Part shown: positions 52,834 through 63,535 of the stretch, one piece after another
Numbering within the stretch: position 1 is the first letter of the stretch
Layout: each line of letters begins with the position of its first letter
Origin: Branchipolynoe longqiensis
Taxonomy: Eukaryota > Annelida > Polychaeta > Phyllodocida > Polynoidae
DNA length: 64,000 bases
Direction: 5' to 3'
NCBI GenBank assembly: GCA_030323885.1
Contig: CM059187.1
Location: 87,277,726 to 87,341,725 of the forward strand
The notes under the pieces: model-generated
Database searches by the model: none
What the model saw: the letters and a program-made list of their open reading frames with translations, nothing else
Told to the model about the DNA's origin: nothing
Position numbers and translations under genes: made by a program

Positions 52834-53479
52834 GGAAAGGGGGGGTTTATTCAATACACAATATAAAGGTTACAACGGTTTAAATTAAATGTTTAAATGT
52901 TTAAAATGTTGTTTGAGGTATGGGTTTAGTCCACCTGCTCAATGCCTGCTGATGGTAGAGGGAGGACTTGGGAACCTAAGGAGGTAGGCCCGGGAGCCGA
53001 CCCAAAGCACAATGCCAAGGCTCTCGGAGAATCCGCGGGCACGACCCTAGGGACGTACGCATACACTACGTCGGACTACCAGGTCCCCTGGGCCATAATG
53101 GTGGAAAGCTCCACCCATGGAGGAGTAGGCCTGGGCAGCGCCGTCGCCCAGGCCGTGGAGGGTGTACCTGGAGGGCGGCTCGAAGCAGGGGTTGACGTCG
53201 TGGTGGCACGCTTCGCCGGTCGGCCCCTTGGATTTATGGCGCGGTGTGTTCGCTGCATCCTGCTGTGTGACGTGGGTGGCTTGTTTAATTGCTTCCGAAA
53301 GCTTTGTGACATGGGTGTGCATGGGTGGAAGCGGGCGTGCCGGAATGTCTTCAACATTTCATACATCTGGTATCAAGGTATCAAGGTAACGGTTGATAAC
53401 GGATCTAACAATCAATGGACAATTCAGTATACAAAAAGAACTATAATGAACGGCAACGGAATTGTAATGGATATGTAAC
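52834..53479 (-). other. Unidentified block with minus-strand poly(A) signal
   Basis: GAATAAAC on minus at about 52845, then GC-rich sequence at 52940-53340 open in several frames on both strands (for example the minus segment with PCFEPPSRYTLHGLGDG). No motif and no splice signals, so I cannot choose a frame. It may be the 3' end of an unknown retroelement or gene. Confidence 0.25.
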
Positions 53480-53835
53480 GGATGGGAAGAGACGGTAACG
53501 GACCGTAACAGATGGGAACGGACGGGAACGGATGGTAATGGACGGGAACGGATGGTAATGGACGGGAACGGACGGGTAATGGACGGGAACAGACGGGGAA
53601 CAGAGGGGAATGGACGGGGAATTGACGGTAACGGATAATAACCACATATGTCAGTCCGGCGCAATCCATTACAAGTTTTGTGCATGCTCAAAACTTGTAA
53701 CGGATCGGGCCGGATATCAATGAATATCAACAGATATCAACGGATATGCAACAGATATGCAACGGACACAAACCAGACTTTGCCGGATATCAACTGACTT
53801 TGTTCGGTTTCTTTCCGTTTCCCAATCCAGCAAAA
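53480..53835. mobile_element. MITE family M8 relative with GGAACGGACGGTAAT repeats
   Basis: Shares with 18375-18707 the ordered interior: a decamer array (here GGGAACGGATGGTAATGGAC units), a CAGTCCGGCGCAATCC-like block, AAGTTTTGTGCATGCTCAAA, GACTTTGTTCGGTTTCTTTC and CGTTTCCCAATCCAG. The terminal GTCACACC repeats are degraded. Confidence 0.65.
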
Positions 53836-53895
53836 GCTGACATGCTTAGAATGTTTTGCATTTTTGGAATAGTATTAGTTGAACGTCTCAGTTTG

Positions 53896-53924
53896 TGTGT
53901 GTGTGTGTGTGTGCGTGTGTGTGT

Positions 53925-53962
<38 letters not shown>
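53896..53962. repeat. (GT)n microsatellite
   Basis: About 65 nt of GT with few interruptions; a G20 run follows at about 54018-54037. Confidence 0.95.
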
Positions 53963-54257
53963 TGGGGTGAATTGGGGGAGTACGAGTTTCTATCGGGGCG
54001 GGAGCGTGTCTGCGGGAGGGGGGGGGGGGGGGGGGCGGTTATCGGAGAAACTCATTAAATGCACATGGTGACTGCGCAGTCGCGCCACGATCCGTCATTA
54101 AGGTCCATTAGCTCTGGTTAATTAGAAACGATTTGTTTTATGGGTGGAGCTGGTTGTTTACATACTGGATGTTGGTGGCGAACTTGTAGTGTTGTACTTC
54201 ACCACATGAGGGCGCGCACATTTTTGCGGTTGTCCTTCTCTTCATTCTGTATAGAGA

Positions 54258-54437
54258 ACCGGACAGGATGTATGAGTAAGCAGAACACCAGCGTCCCGTG
54301 TGGGAGGGAGGTCGTGGGTTCGATCCTCAGCAGAGTCGAACGAGACACTTGCAAAATTGATACGTGTCACTACCGTGTATGGTGCTCGGCATTACTAGGA
54401 TGGGGCAAGGATTGGTTAGCTCAGTGTCAGGATAATT
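54258..54437 (+). mobile_element. SINE family A, 5' half
   Basis: Head (ACAGGATGTATGAGTAAGC), B box GTGGGTTCGATCC and body end at CTCAGTGTCAGGATAAT, next to the 3' side of the YR retroelement. Confidence 0.75.
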
Positions 54438-54968
54438 CACGACATGAGACGGAGCTATATTATGGAACTTTATTGGAGTTCGAGTATGTAGTAGTGCATA
54501 GTTAGTACAATGTGGTAGGTGATCAATCAATAGTTATGCAAGTGAATGATCAGAACAGTGGCGAATAATAGTCAATGGGCATTGGTCGAATCATTAGATA
54601 ATCAATAATCAATCAGTGTCAGTAATCGGTAATCAAGAAATAGTTATGCAGTGAACGATCAGAACAGTAGTGAAGATATAGTCAATAGGTATTGTCGGAT
54701 CATGTAGATAATCAATACCAATCAATGGATCAGAGGTACATTAGAATGATCAGGTGGCAGTACAGTGAGGATCAGAACAATGAGAATAATAGGTGAGTGC
54801 ATCAGGTATGCGGACAGGTAGGTGGTATCTCGTTTTGTTGGTATGTGTAGGGGTGTGGGAGGTGGTATAGGAGGTCATGTGGGGGAAGTGGGTCTGGGAG
54901 GAGTTGGAAGGGGGGGAGGGAAGTAAGGAAGGCAGGGTCAATAGGGGAGGGTCTGAGGTGGTGTGTAT
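54438..54968 (-). mobile_element. 3' region of the Ngaro-like element with ~110-bp tandem duplication
   Basis: On minus, after the YR frame, a pyrimidine-rich stretch is followed by two direct copies (plus 54528-54642 and 54643-54745) marked by AATAGTTATGCA, GATCAGAACAGT and TAGATAATCAATA. AATAAA occurs at about 54464-54469. Duplicated sequence after the YR is where Ngaro-type elements carry their split direct repeats, but the matching 5' partner was not found. Confidence 0.4.
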
Positions 54969-55960
54969 TTAGGTCGCGATCCAGGCCTCAACCAAATAAA
55001 GTTGAGAGTGCCCGGGTCGCGGCCGAAAAAGCGTCTGCCCGGACATATTGGTGGACGGCTGACGACCGCCAGTGGCCGATGTCTTGGATGTCCTTGAGGG
55101 TTGCCCCAGCTGCCGCGCAGGCCTGGGCAGCTCTCTTCGTATACTATGTAGGGTGTAATGTCCATATTCTGGGACGGCACTGTGCTCGAGCGCCGACCGG
55201 AGGATCTGGGTCATCGTCCGTGTCGTCAAGGGGCCTTCGTTGGAGGTCATAAAGGCCGGGGCGTCAGGGGCCAGTCGAGTGGAAGTGGCATACCGCTTCC
55301 ATGCGCGGACAGGGCAGTAGTTGGAGTTCGGGACCTTGGAGATCCGGATGTTGTAAGCATCGAGGGGCGATCGAGAGGTCTTTGTCGAGTGTACCCGGAC
55401 GTTGAGGTGCGTCGTGTGGTCAGTGACGTCGGCGATTCTGATGGTGTGTCCTGGATTGTCCCTTCATCCGGTTACAAGGAGGTCCCCTTGCCTTAGTAGG
55501 GGGAAGTAGGCTATTAAGAGGGTCGAACTCAGGATGAGTGCTCGGGGGCCCGCGTCAGCCAGGTAGTCGAGGACGGTCTTGAGTTGTCTTATGGACAGTG
55601 GGGGAGCCTGTCTGGTCACGTGGTGGGAAGACTTAGTCACCCCTCGTTTGATGGTGGCAACTAGGTAGGTGTCGAATGGGGCAGTTGCCCCTGTGGAGAG
55701 ACTGACCCATGTTCGAGCCGCGCTTAGATAGTTCATAACGGCCCCGGGTGCGGCCAGGGTGTCGTCGAGGTGGGCCAGGTAGGCGGCGACGTCCATCTGC
55801 TTGGGACGACGTGGGTCGTATGATGCCGTTCGTGCGTGTTGGAGGTACCTCTTGGTCTGTTGGATCTTGTTGCGCCAGGTGCCGGGTGCGAATCCAGTTC
55901 GGAAGAGTCGGATGATGTCCTGGTTGTCGTTGTGGGTGCCTGGGGAGAGAGAGGCAAATT
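54969..55960 (-). pseudogene. Tyrosine recombinase of the Ngaro-like element, frameshifted
   Basis: The N-terminal SAM-like domain begins near 55960 (GTHNDNQDIIRLFRTGFAPG), crosses RNKIQQTKRYLQHAR and continues as MDVAAYLAHLDDTLAAPGAV to TIKRGV. The catalytic domain has IAYFPLLRQGDL (first Arg) near 55510. A stop and frameshift follow. The box II HSIRR (HxxR) lies near 55160, and after another frameshift DIGHW (His/Trp) and VHQYV (nucleophile Tyr) lie near 55070-55040. All YR catalytic residues can therefore still be seen, spread over three frames. The enzyme would catalyse site-specific integration of circular cDNA without target duplication. Its place after RNase H is the Ngaro/DIRS arrangement. 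Confidence 0.8.
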
Positions 55961-55989
55961 TACGAACTCCCCAGGCTATAGGTTACCTG

Positions 55990-57901
55990 CGAGAATGTCA
56001 AGGTCATGGCACACTCGGACCCATTCGAGGTCCATGTCCTCCACAAAGCGGTTGGCCTTGCGGCGGACAACTTCGTCGAAGGGGCCCTGCTGAGGGCATC
56101 GGCGAAGGCGATCTCAGTCCCGGGTTTGTGGACGACCTGGACCTCCCAAGAACGGAGGGCGGTGAGGTCCAGACTGCTCTAGCACACGCACAGAGGATGG
56201 GATCCCTGCCGGTCCCAGACGTGATGACGATCTGGGAGGACTGGTTGTCCGTGTTGACTATGATTGTGTAGACTTGAGGGTTTGGAGTGCCACGACGAGG
56301 CATGAAGGGCCATGACGAGGTTAAGTACCTCGAACTGGTGTATGGTGTGCTTGCTCTCCAGGAAGTCCTTGGAGTACGCCTCGGAGAGGTACCCTTTTGG
56401 TGAGTGGGCGCCCCCGGCCTTGAGGGAAGAGTCGCATTCAATGGTCCACTCATGCTTCGGGGGAGGGCACAGGAGGACGAAGCCGTTCGAGGCCGCGGCG
56501 TACGTCAGGAACCATTGGATGTCTTTCGTCATGTCGATTGTGATGGGGTGTTTCCCGGTGTAGGGTGCCTGTCGAAGAGCATCGAGGATGCGGTTCATGA
56601 ACCGTCTTGCGGGGCGCACGCACCTGGCGATGTGCTGCAGTCTCCCCACCAGGCGCTGGAGGTCTTTCTTGGAGGCCTTGGCATGGGCCGTCCACCTGCG
56701 GCACTCGTCGACCACGTCAGCAAGCTTGGGGGTCGGTATTCTGACCATCATGTCTTCACTGTCGACCACGAATCCTAGCCATTCGAGTGAGCGAGTCGGG
56801 GGCACGCACTTCTGGGGCGATAGGGCGAGGCCCAGGTCCACTGCCATCTCTATGGCATCGACGTAGGCGGTGTCCGCCTCCTGCTGGGTTGCCGCCACCC
56901 CGACAAAATCGTCTAGGTAGCAAAGGACGAAGTGGCCCTTGCAGCGCAGGAGGTGGACCACCGCGTTTGTAGTGCGAGCGCAGGCCATGGAGGAGGTGCG
57001 GCACCCAAATGGGGGGGGCGATGTCAAAGTAGGTGAGGCCGTCAAGCGCCACGCCCAACAGTGGGACCGATAGTGGGCAGGTTCATAGTTGTCTATAGGC
57101 TCTCGCGAGGTCGATCGTCCAGACGTAGCCCCCGACCACCACCCGGGTGATCTCTTCCGTTAGGTGAGTGATGTTCGGAAGAGTGTATGTCGCGGGGCGG
57201 CCCTGGTAATATCCCTTCCTGGTGCCCGAGTTGACGCTGGCGCCCTTTGGGAAGCTCAGGTCGACGATGACCCGCCTCTCTTCGGTGTTTTTCTTTGGGC
57301 GGGTCATCATCAGGCTGACCTGCGCCCAGGGCGCGAACGGTGGCTCGACGAATGGTCCAATGAGTGCTCCTCTAGCCGCCTCGGTTTGGACGTACTACCT
57401 GACCCAAGAGAGGTGTTCGGGTGCCTCGTGGTGGTTGAATGTCGAGGGTACGGGCGGGCCGTCGGCGGTGTAGTCTGTGGGCCACCCGTACTCCAAGACC
57501 TCCATGAGCTGGTCGTCATGGTAGTCACTGAGGAGGTCCCTCCAACGGTCTATGTTCAGGTCGGATGGCCCCGGGATTCGAGCTGCTATGTAGTTTGGGA
57601 GACCTGTCCGCCAGACCTCGTCGTAGGTGTACCTATATATATCGTTCTTCCATATCTGTGGCCTGGAGGTGGGCCAGAAGCGGTCGAGGATGTTGCGATA
57701 GGAGAGCGGGGTGTGCAGGGGGTTGTATTGTGGTGCTGTCAGGCTGACCACGTCGTCGGTGATGTCGTCGATGTCCTCGTTGGCGGCCTCCCTCTGGTGG
57801 TATGTGAGGAGTGCGTCCGGTGGTTCGCTTTCGGCGTCACTTGGCGCGTTCTCGCCTGAGTCTCGGTGTGATGCCGGCCGACTGTATGGCTGAATGCACA
57901 C
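55990..57901 (-). pseudogene. Reverse transcriptase / RNase H of the Ngaro-like element, broken
   Basis: 57901-57395 is an acidic N-terminal extension with WRTGLPNYIAARIPGPSDLN. After one in-frame TAG the same frame carries the RT fingers and palm (MTRPKKNTEERRVIVDLSFP, KGASVNSG, VWTIDLARAYRQL with the first Asp near 57110). A frameshift near 57065 leads to the 57045-56179 frame with the CYLDDFVGVA catalytic box near 56910, LEWLGFVVDS and the thumb, then RNase H motifs ECDSSLKAGGA near 56440 and, after a shift, IIVNTDNQSS. The PKG.SVN and LARAYRQL pattern matches the YR retroelements common in cnidarians and other invertebrates. At least three lesions make it inactive as read. Confidence 0.85.
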
Positions 57902-58914
57902 GACAGTCGTGCGCGTCGGCGCGTAGCGGACTACGACAGCAGTCTGTGGTGGCGAATCATGAATTGAGGTGAGTATTGAGTGTGTCGGTGAGGCTGTCAG
58001 GTGGTCGGCCTAGCCGGGGCAGAGCCCGCGTGTCGTCAGAGCCGGGGGAGGATGGGGGGTTTGAAGCTGGCGTGGTGCGGGTGGTTGGGGGTTTCGGGGG
58101 GGCATGGTGAGGCTGTGGCGTGTGTCAGTGAGCGGGACAGGTGGGTGGAGGCGTGTGGGTGGGTGGCTATTGGCTGGGCGTCCGTGTGTTGTCGGGTGGT
58201 TGTGAGGATGTGTGTGTGGGTGTGGGTTGTGGGGTGGGGAGGGTGGGGGTGGGGGCTGGCTTGGTGGTCGGGGGCGAATGTGGCGTGGGCGGCAAGTGTG
58301 CTGGCGTGGTATGGGTCATGAGGTGGGGGAGGGGGAGGGTGGGGGCAGGTGGCAATCCGGCTGGCCGACCATCGCAGGTCGACACGTGTTCTGTCTCAGC
58401 CGTTAGTTTTTGGTTCTCGACGTGGCCGTTAGGTGTGCGCGGGGTTTGTGCCTTGTGAGAGGTGGTGGTAGTGTCCGGGGCAGCATTTGATGGCCGTTCC
58501 GCCTGGCGGCCGCTTATCCCATTTGCGCAGCAGGGGTCTTGTAATGGGCGGTCAGGCGTGTGAAGCCTGGCGCAAGTCCGGCGTGGGATGGTATTAATGG
58601 CATTTGTCTCGTGTTCATCTGAGCTGCTCGCCGCATTGGTTGAGGCCACGTGGTGTGCTAGGGGGGTTCTAGTGCCCGCGTCATGGGTGGCTGCTTGGTC
58701 TGCTAGCATCCCACGTGGCGTTTTGGCGGGAGTCTGATGGGCGTTGTCAGCGTCCCCACGCTTGGTTTTGGTGGGAGCTGTGCCTAGGGTCTGGTGGTGC
58801 GGTGTGTGGGTGTCACCGCTGTGTGTGCCGCTGTGGGGGGTGCCACGTCTGCGGCAGCTTTCATGTCTTGGTCGTGGTCGCGGGTGGCGTTTCGGTTGGC
58901 ACGTGCCCAGCCGT
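57902..58914 (-). other. GT/CA-rich spacer between Gag and RT
   Basis: About 1 kb of CACCCAC/GGGTGTG-biased sequence open in several frames with low-complexity Thr/Pro/His peptides on minus. It may encode a variable Gag-Pol linker or be non-coding; no motif decides. Confidence 0.4.
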
Positions 58915-60146
58915 TCAGCGAAAATCCGCTTTCTGTTGGTCATCGGCCTCAGTCGCCACCGCTTTCTTCTCCAACTGCCATTTTTTGTTGTTACAATCTT
59001 GTTCACGGGGCGGGTTCAATTTTCTGTACTTGTTCGCGCACCATGCGCACACATGGGCGTACTTTTCGCTGCCCTTGCCGTGCGTGGCCATGAACCCGCA
59101 GTCGTTGCCCCAATTCCACCTGTGGCAGGGGCGGCCATCCGTGTCTGGTACAAATTCGGGCCTCTTATACGGTGTGTTTGGTGCTGTCTGTTCGTCTTGC
59201 CTGTGTTGGGCTCGGTGCGGTGCCTCTGATCTCGCCGTTCTCCTCTGCTCCTCCCTCCGTATGCCCGCGAGGCATGCTCCTCTCTGGAGGTCTTTTATTG
59301 CCTGATTATCACGCCAACCTCTAGGGAGGCGGCCGTCGTCTATCATGGCGAAAATCTTTTCCGACCATGCCAAGCACGTCTCCCATTGCCACTCGGCGGC
59401 CATGCCACAGATCTCGTCCTGGTGGTCTATGATGGATTTGATCCAGTGGCTTTGGATCTTTTCTCATTCGGGCAAGGGCTGACATATATTCATTCCAGTT
59501 GCTCTCCCCCAGGCCTACCTTTCCTTTCTTTTCTTCGCGGATCACGTAGGTGTGGGGGAGAAACTGCCTCCTACCTCTGTTGTTGGGTCGTCCGTCGTCG
59601 TTCGTCTCCAGTATTGTGTCTACAAAGTCTTTGTGTCGGTGGTCGTCCTCACTGGACGGGTCCGAGTACATGCGGCATGCCGTCCTGCTCCTGCGAGTTG
59701 CTGTGCGTTCGTCGTGTTCGTCGCGGCCGTGTCGTCCTTTGTGTTTTCCTCCTGCTGCTCCGACTTGAGTCGTTGGATGTTTCGCGCCACCTGCGACCAT
59801 GTGGTGAGGGGGGGGGTGCGCACCGACTCTGTCTCGTGGCGTCTCCTCCGTTTCCTGGTGCGGTCTCGTCCGGTGACCTGCTCTGCGTGCGGGAGGCCCG
59901 TTTGGTGGTCTCTAGGGTTCTGACTCGCTCAGCCATGTCTTTAGCGTGTGATGCCTGATGCTGTATCGAGTCTGCCACAGACTGTCGTAGCAGAGCGATC
60001 TGCTGCGCCGTCGTGCCGTCTTCAGACTCAGTGTCTTTCTGTGTCGTCGGATTTTTCGTTACTACCGACCGGGGTCTGCTGCGGAGGTGAGGTGTCCTGA
60101 CCGTTTCTGTGTCGGCTGTGGCGTCGGTGGTCTGGGCCTCGGCCAT
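58915..60146 (-). pseudogene. Gag-like ORF with Cys/His zinc motif, Ngaro-like element
   Basis: Three minus frames follow each other: 60146-59649, 59800-59321 and 59403-58915. The first begins MAEAQTTDATADTETVRTPH and is charged with a short coiled segment (RQSVADSIQHQASHAKDMAE). The second carries the central capsid-like region (SNWNEYMSALARMRKDPKPL). The third includes WETCLAWSEKIFAMIDDG and a Cys/His module: PCHRWNWGNDCGF, a HGKGSEKYAHVCAWCANKY segment and a final Cys, i.e. C-x7-C-x(n)-H-x-C-x2-C. This C.RWN.G.C ... H.C..C motif type is known from Gags of YR retroelements. Frameshifts at about 59700 and 59350 break the protein. Confidence 0.7.
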
Positions 60147-60480
60147 TGCGGCGGCATGCCGTGCTGTCTTGCATGGTGAGTTGCTTGTGTTGCTCGGAGA
60201 TCAGCCTGTCGGTGTGTAGCGTGCGGCGTGCAGTGTGTGGCGCAATTTGCTGGGGGTCTTGTCGGTGCGCTGTCTGGTGAGAAGTGGGCTGAGCGGGAGG
60301 CGCAGGGCAATGTAGGGGCAGGGAAGGAAGTGACGTCAGAGTGACGCTGGTTCCCGGTTGTGAGGCGGTAGTGGTACCATCTGCAGGGTAGTGGGGGAAG
60401 TAGGGGAGGCAGGGGGGCGGCGGTGTCGCCGCCTGTAGGGAGGCGGGTCAGGTAGGTGAGAGGGGAAACAGCGAACTATT
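60147..60480 (-). mobile_element. Probable 5' leader of the Ngaro-like element
   Basis: GC-rich non-coding sequence upstream (minus) of Gag, containing TGACGTCA near 60330 and a GGCGGCGACACCGCCGCC palindrome near 60420. The 5' boundary is unknown. Confidence 0.35.
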
Positions 60481-60872
60481 CCTATATGGGAATTCGGAGT
60501 TATGCTGGTCTCTAATGAGCGACTGAAGCATGCCGGGTCGCAGCTTCAGCTTACACACCGGAAGTTGGGGTTGGTGCCACTCCCAGCCGTATTCTTTACC
60601 ATTGGCCGAACACTTAGAACTGACTTTTCACCATTAACCATCCCTCCTAATGACCAATCCTGTCCTCCACTATGGGCCCAACACTTTAAGCTCACTTTGC
60701 GCCGATAACCAGTGCCTACTAATGACCAGCCTCGGTACGATTATTGCTATACATTTGTTTCTAATGTACATTGCAGTGAACATATATCAATACAGAAAGG
60801 AAAGAGGTGTGGGTTCGAATATAGATAAAAATATTCACCCTGTACTTGCAGTATGGGTGAATAACAATGTAG
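60481..60872. other. Unassigned intergenic sequence
   Basis: Nothing recognised. Two blocks near 60650 and 60720 (CTAATGACCA.CCT) suggest a weak ~70-nt duplication. Confidence 0.35.
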
Positions 60873-61245
60873 TTTAAAGTTGCATAGTCTGATGGTTTTG
60901 GATTTCTGTATTTTTTATGAGATAAATATATTAGATCGATCACTAGTATCTACTTTACATTAGTTGAAAGTTACTTTTATTTTAAATGGTAAACTTTTCA
61001 GATATTTTGAGTGCAAACATGCAAAATTAGTTTTGGCAAGCTTGCCAAAACTCTCACACCATAGACTTCTGCAGTAACAGGTTCTGTTAAATTGACTCAG
61101 TATTGCCTTCTACGCAGAAACAAGGGGAGGAGGACATAGGAGGTGGATAAGTGCATCAGTATCTATGTTAGATATGTAAAATCAAATCTAGATAATTGGT
61201 TTGGTTTTGAAAATTTGATATTTCATCGGACTATGCAGCTTTAAA
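60873..61245 (+). mobile_element. MITE family M4, complete reference copy
   Basis: Terminal inverted repeats TTTAAAGTTGCATAGTCTGA and TCGGACTATGCAGCTTTAAA. The interior includes a TGGCAAGCTTGCCAAAA palindrome. TTAA at both ends may be a target duplication, as in piggyBac-type elements, though the termini lack the usual CCC. 373 nt, non-coding. Relatives lie at 28372, 29172, 29779 and 39239. Confidence 0.85.
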
Positions 61246-62154
61246 TACGGGCGAAAAATTGCTTTAGTATGGAACAGGAAATGGAATTCCTGGTTCCTGT
61301 ATCTAATGGGTACTTATATCGGCACAGAGTTGGTGAAATGGGAGAGAATGCAAAAAAGACAAGATGACAACGATAGAATGCTGTCGATTTCACTTTTAAA
61401 GTTCATTAAACTACTTGTTTTGTTATATTTTTCAACTCAAATGTAGAAGGTAAATAATGTCAAGATGTGTATGAAAAATATTTGTTGCTTCTTAAATTAC
61501 GAATTTATGTGCTGATTTCATTTACCCAGCATTTCGTCACTTTTTCTAATGGGTTGTTTTTCACCCTTACTGCAATATTTCCCATTTTTATCACCCCCAC
61601 AACACCACTAACGGCCATTGTTGACCTCTAGCCTACTACAGGCGATCTGGTATGCCTGCCCGAACACCCCACGCAGTTCTCGACTGTCGGCAGCTTGGTG
61701 GGCAGATACACTCCATGTTTTCTAATTCAGACACAGGACATGAACTGGCATAAAGTGGTAGTTTGTTTTTCTTTCTTAAGTGCTGGTATTCTTAGTTACA
61801 TTTGAGTAAAGTTTGGGGTAGATGTTATTCTTGTACCACGTGCTCAGCCTTCTCATATGTCAGATGGGTGGGTGGGACGGCTAGAAAAGTCAACAAAGCT
61901 CCAGTGGCCACGTGGCAGGTTTGGGCGCACTGGTCGGTGTGAGCTGCTCGGGCTCCGCCCCTGGCGAGTACAAGCGTGACCCGCCAGGCGGCAGGGTGGT
62001 GAGCTAGTGAGTCTTTGTGAATATAGGTGGGGCCAGGGTCGTCCATAGATTTCAAGGCTGAGAGAGTTTGGTCCCGCGTCTCGAATTACCCATGTTGCCA
62101 CCGCAACATGCACAATTGCTGTAGACGTGCTGACGAGGCCATGAGCTAAAAACA
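61246..62154. other. Unassigned intergenic sequence
   Basis: 61560-61600 (TGCAATATTTCCCATTTTTATC) resembles the continuation of the third tRNA-like SINE. 61825-62155 is GC-richer and open in two minus frames without motifs. Confidence 0.35.
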
Positions 62155-63535
62155 GCACACCTCAACCTATCATGTATTGTACAAAACAAGAGTTCAACTC
62201 TGGACAACAAAATATGTACTATTGGGGTATTTATTGACCTTAAAAAAGCATTCGACACAATTGACCATAACTTGTTAATAACAAAATTAAATCACTATGG
62301 TATCAGAGGCATTGCCAATAATTGGCTTACTAGTTATCTACAAAATAGATAACAATATGTAAACTTAGATGACGAGGACTCAGACTTAGCAAATGTGGTA
62401 TGTGGAGTCGATCAGGGCTCAATTCTGGGACCTAAGTTGTTCATTTTATATATAAATGATATTTGTAATGTGTCATCGCTTCTTAAATTCATTCTATTTG
62501 CTGATGACACTACTATCTTTAGGTCAGGAAATGACCCAGTTCAACTTGGCAACAATATACGCAAAGAACTTATTAAATTGAACATATGGTTTGCAACAAA
62601 AAAGTTATCACTTAATGTAGCAAAAACAAATTTAATGCTGTTTAGTAATGATAAAAAAGAATCTAATGTACTGTACATATAAATGATACTGATATCGAAA
62701 TGGTTTAGGGGTGCTAATAGATCATGAACTTAATTGGAAAAAGCATATTAGTATGATTAAATCTAAATTGTCCAAAACTATTGCATGCTTAATATTGTAT
62801 TATTCATTATTTCTGCCTTATGTATCGTCTTGTTGTGAAGTATGGGGAAATGCATATAAAACAAATATGGACTGTATTTTTGTGATACAGAATAAGACAG
62901 TGAGAATTGTTTCCAATGTTGGATATCAAGAGCTGTTCTTTGATCTTCATGTATTAAAATTAATAGACTTGGTTAAGATCAAATCTAGTATGATAATTTA
63001 CAATGCAAACAAAGAGCTACTCCCAAAAGATCTACAGTATTTATTCAAAATAAGTTCAGATAGTAGCCATGATATAAGGCAGAGTAACAACCTAAGACAA
63101 GTATTTTCAAGCCTCGGACAACTTTAAAGTCTCCATATATATCTATATATATGTGGTATACAAATATGGAATTTACTTGATGATAATATCAAATGTTCAA
63201 AAAACATCTATATGTTTCAAGGAATGTATAAAAAGAAAATATTTATGCTTTACCAGAGGGAAAATACATAGTAGTCTAGTACATAAATATTGAGATGTAA
63301 TTTACAGTATTGCGGGTAATGTTGATATGCCTTTAACTTTTATTTTTCTATTTATTATTTCTATGGTATAAGCAATGTATCTGTGTTATTTTTAAATGGA
63401 GAAAGCATCTCATAAGTATTGTACTTCTGCTTTCTCCTTTTTCATGTGAAATAATTACTGATATAAATATCAACTTGTGTGTACATTGATCATGTGGAAA
63501 TACATATTTTATTATTATTATTTATTATTATTATA
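62155..63535 (+). mobile_element. Jockey/CR1-type non-LTR retrotransposon, 5'-truncated
   Basis: The RT starts inside the palm: GVFIDLKKAFDTIDHNLL (first catalytic Asp) near 62225, then an in-frame TAG near 62350, GVDQGSILGPKLFILYIND near 62410, LFADDTTIF (second catalytic motif) near 62500, and KLSLNVAKTNLMLF. A stop or shift near 62682 precedes LGVLIDHELNWKKHISMI and a C-terminal thumb region with LYYSLFLPYVSSCCEVWGNA and KTVRIVSNV, ending near 63127. A 3' UTR of about 400 nt ends in an ATTATTATTATT repeat at 63510-63535, the likely tail. One stop and one frameshift only, so a fairly young insertion. It is distinct from the 36 kb element. Confidence 0.85.

Noticed and set aside
52188..52854. 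Long minus-strand open frames
   Set aside because: They consist of the N run of the assembly gap.
58167..59006. Long Thr/Pro-rich minus frame as a separate protein
   Set aside because: Low-complexity CA-rich sequence between Gag and RT of the Ngaro-like element; other frames are open too.
61825..62158. Two minus-strand open frames of 76 and 101 residues
   Set aside because: Overlapping frames, no motif, no splice or promoter evidence.
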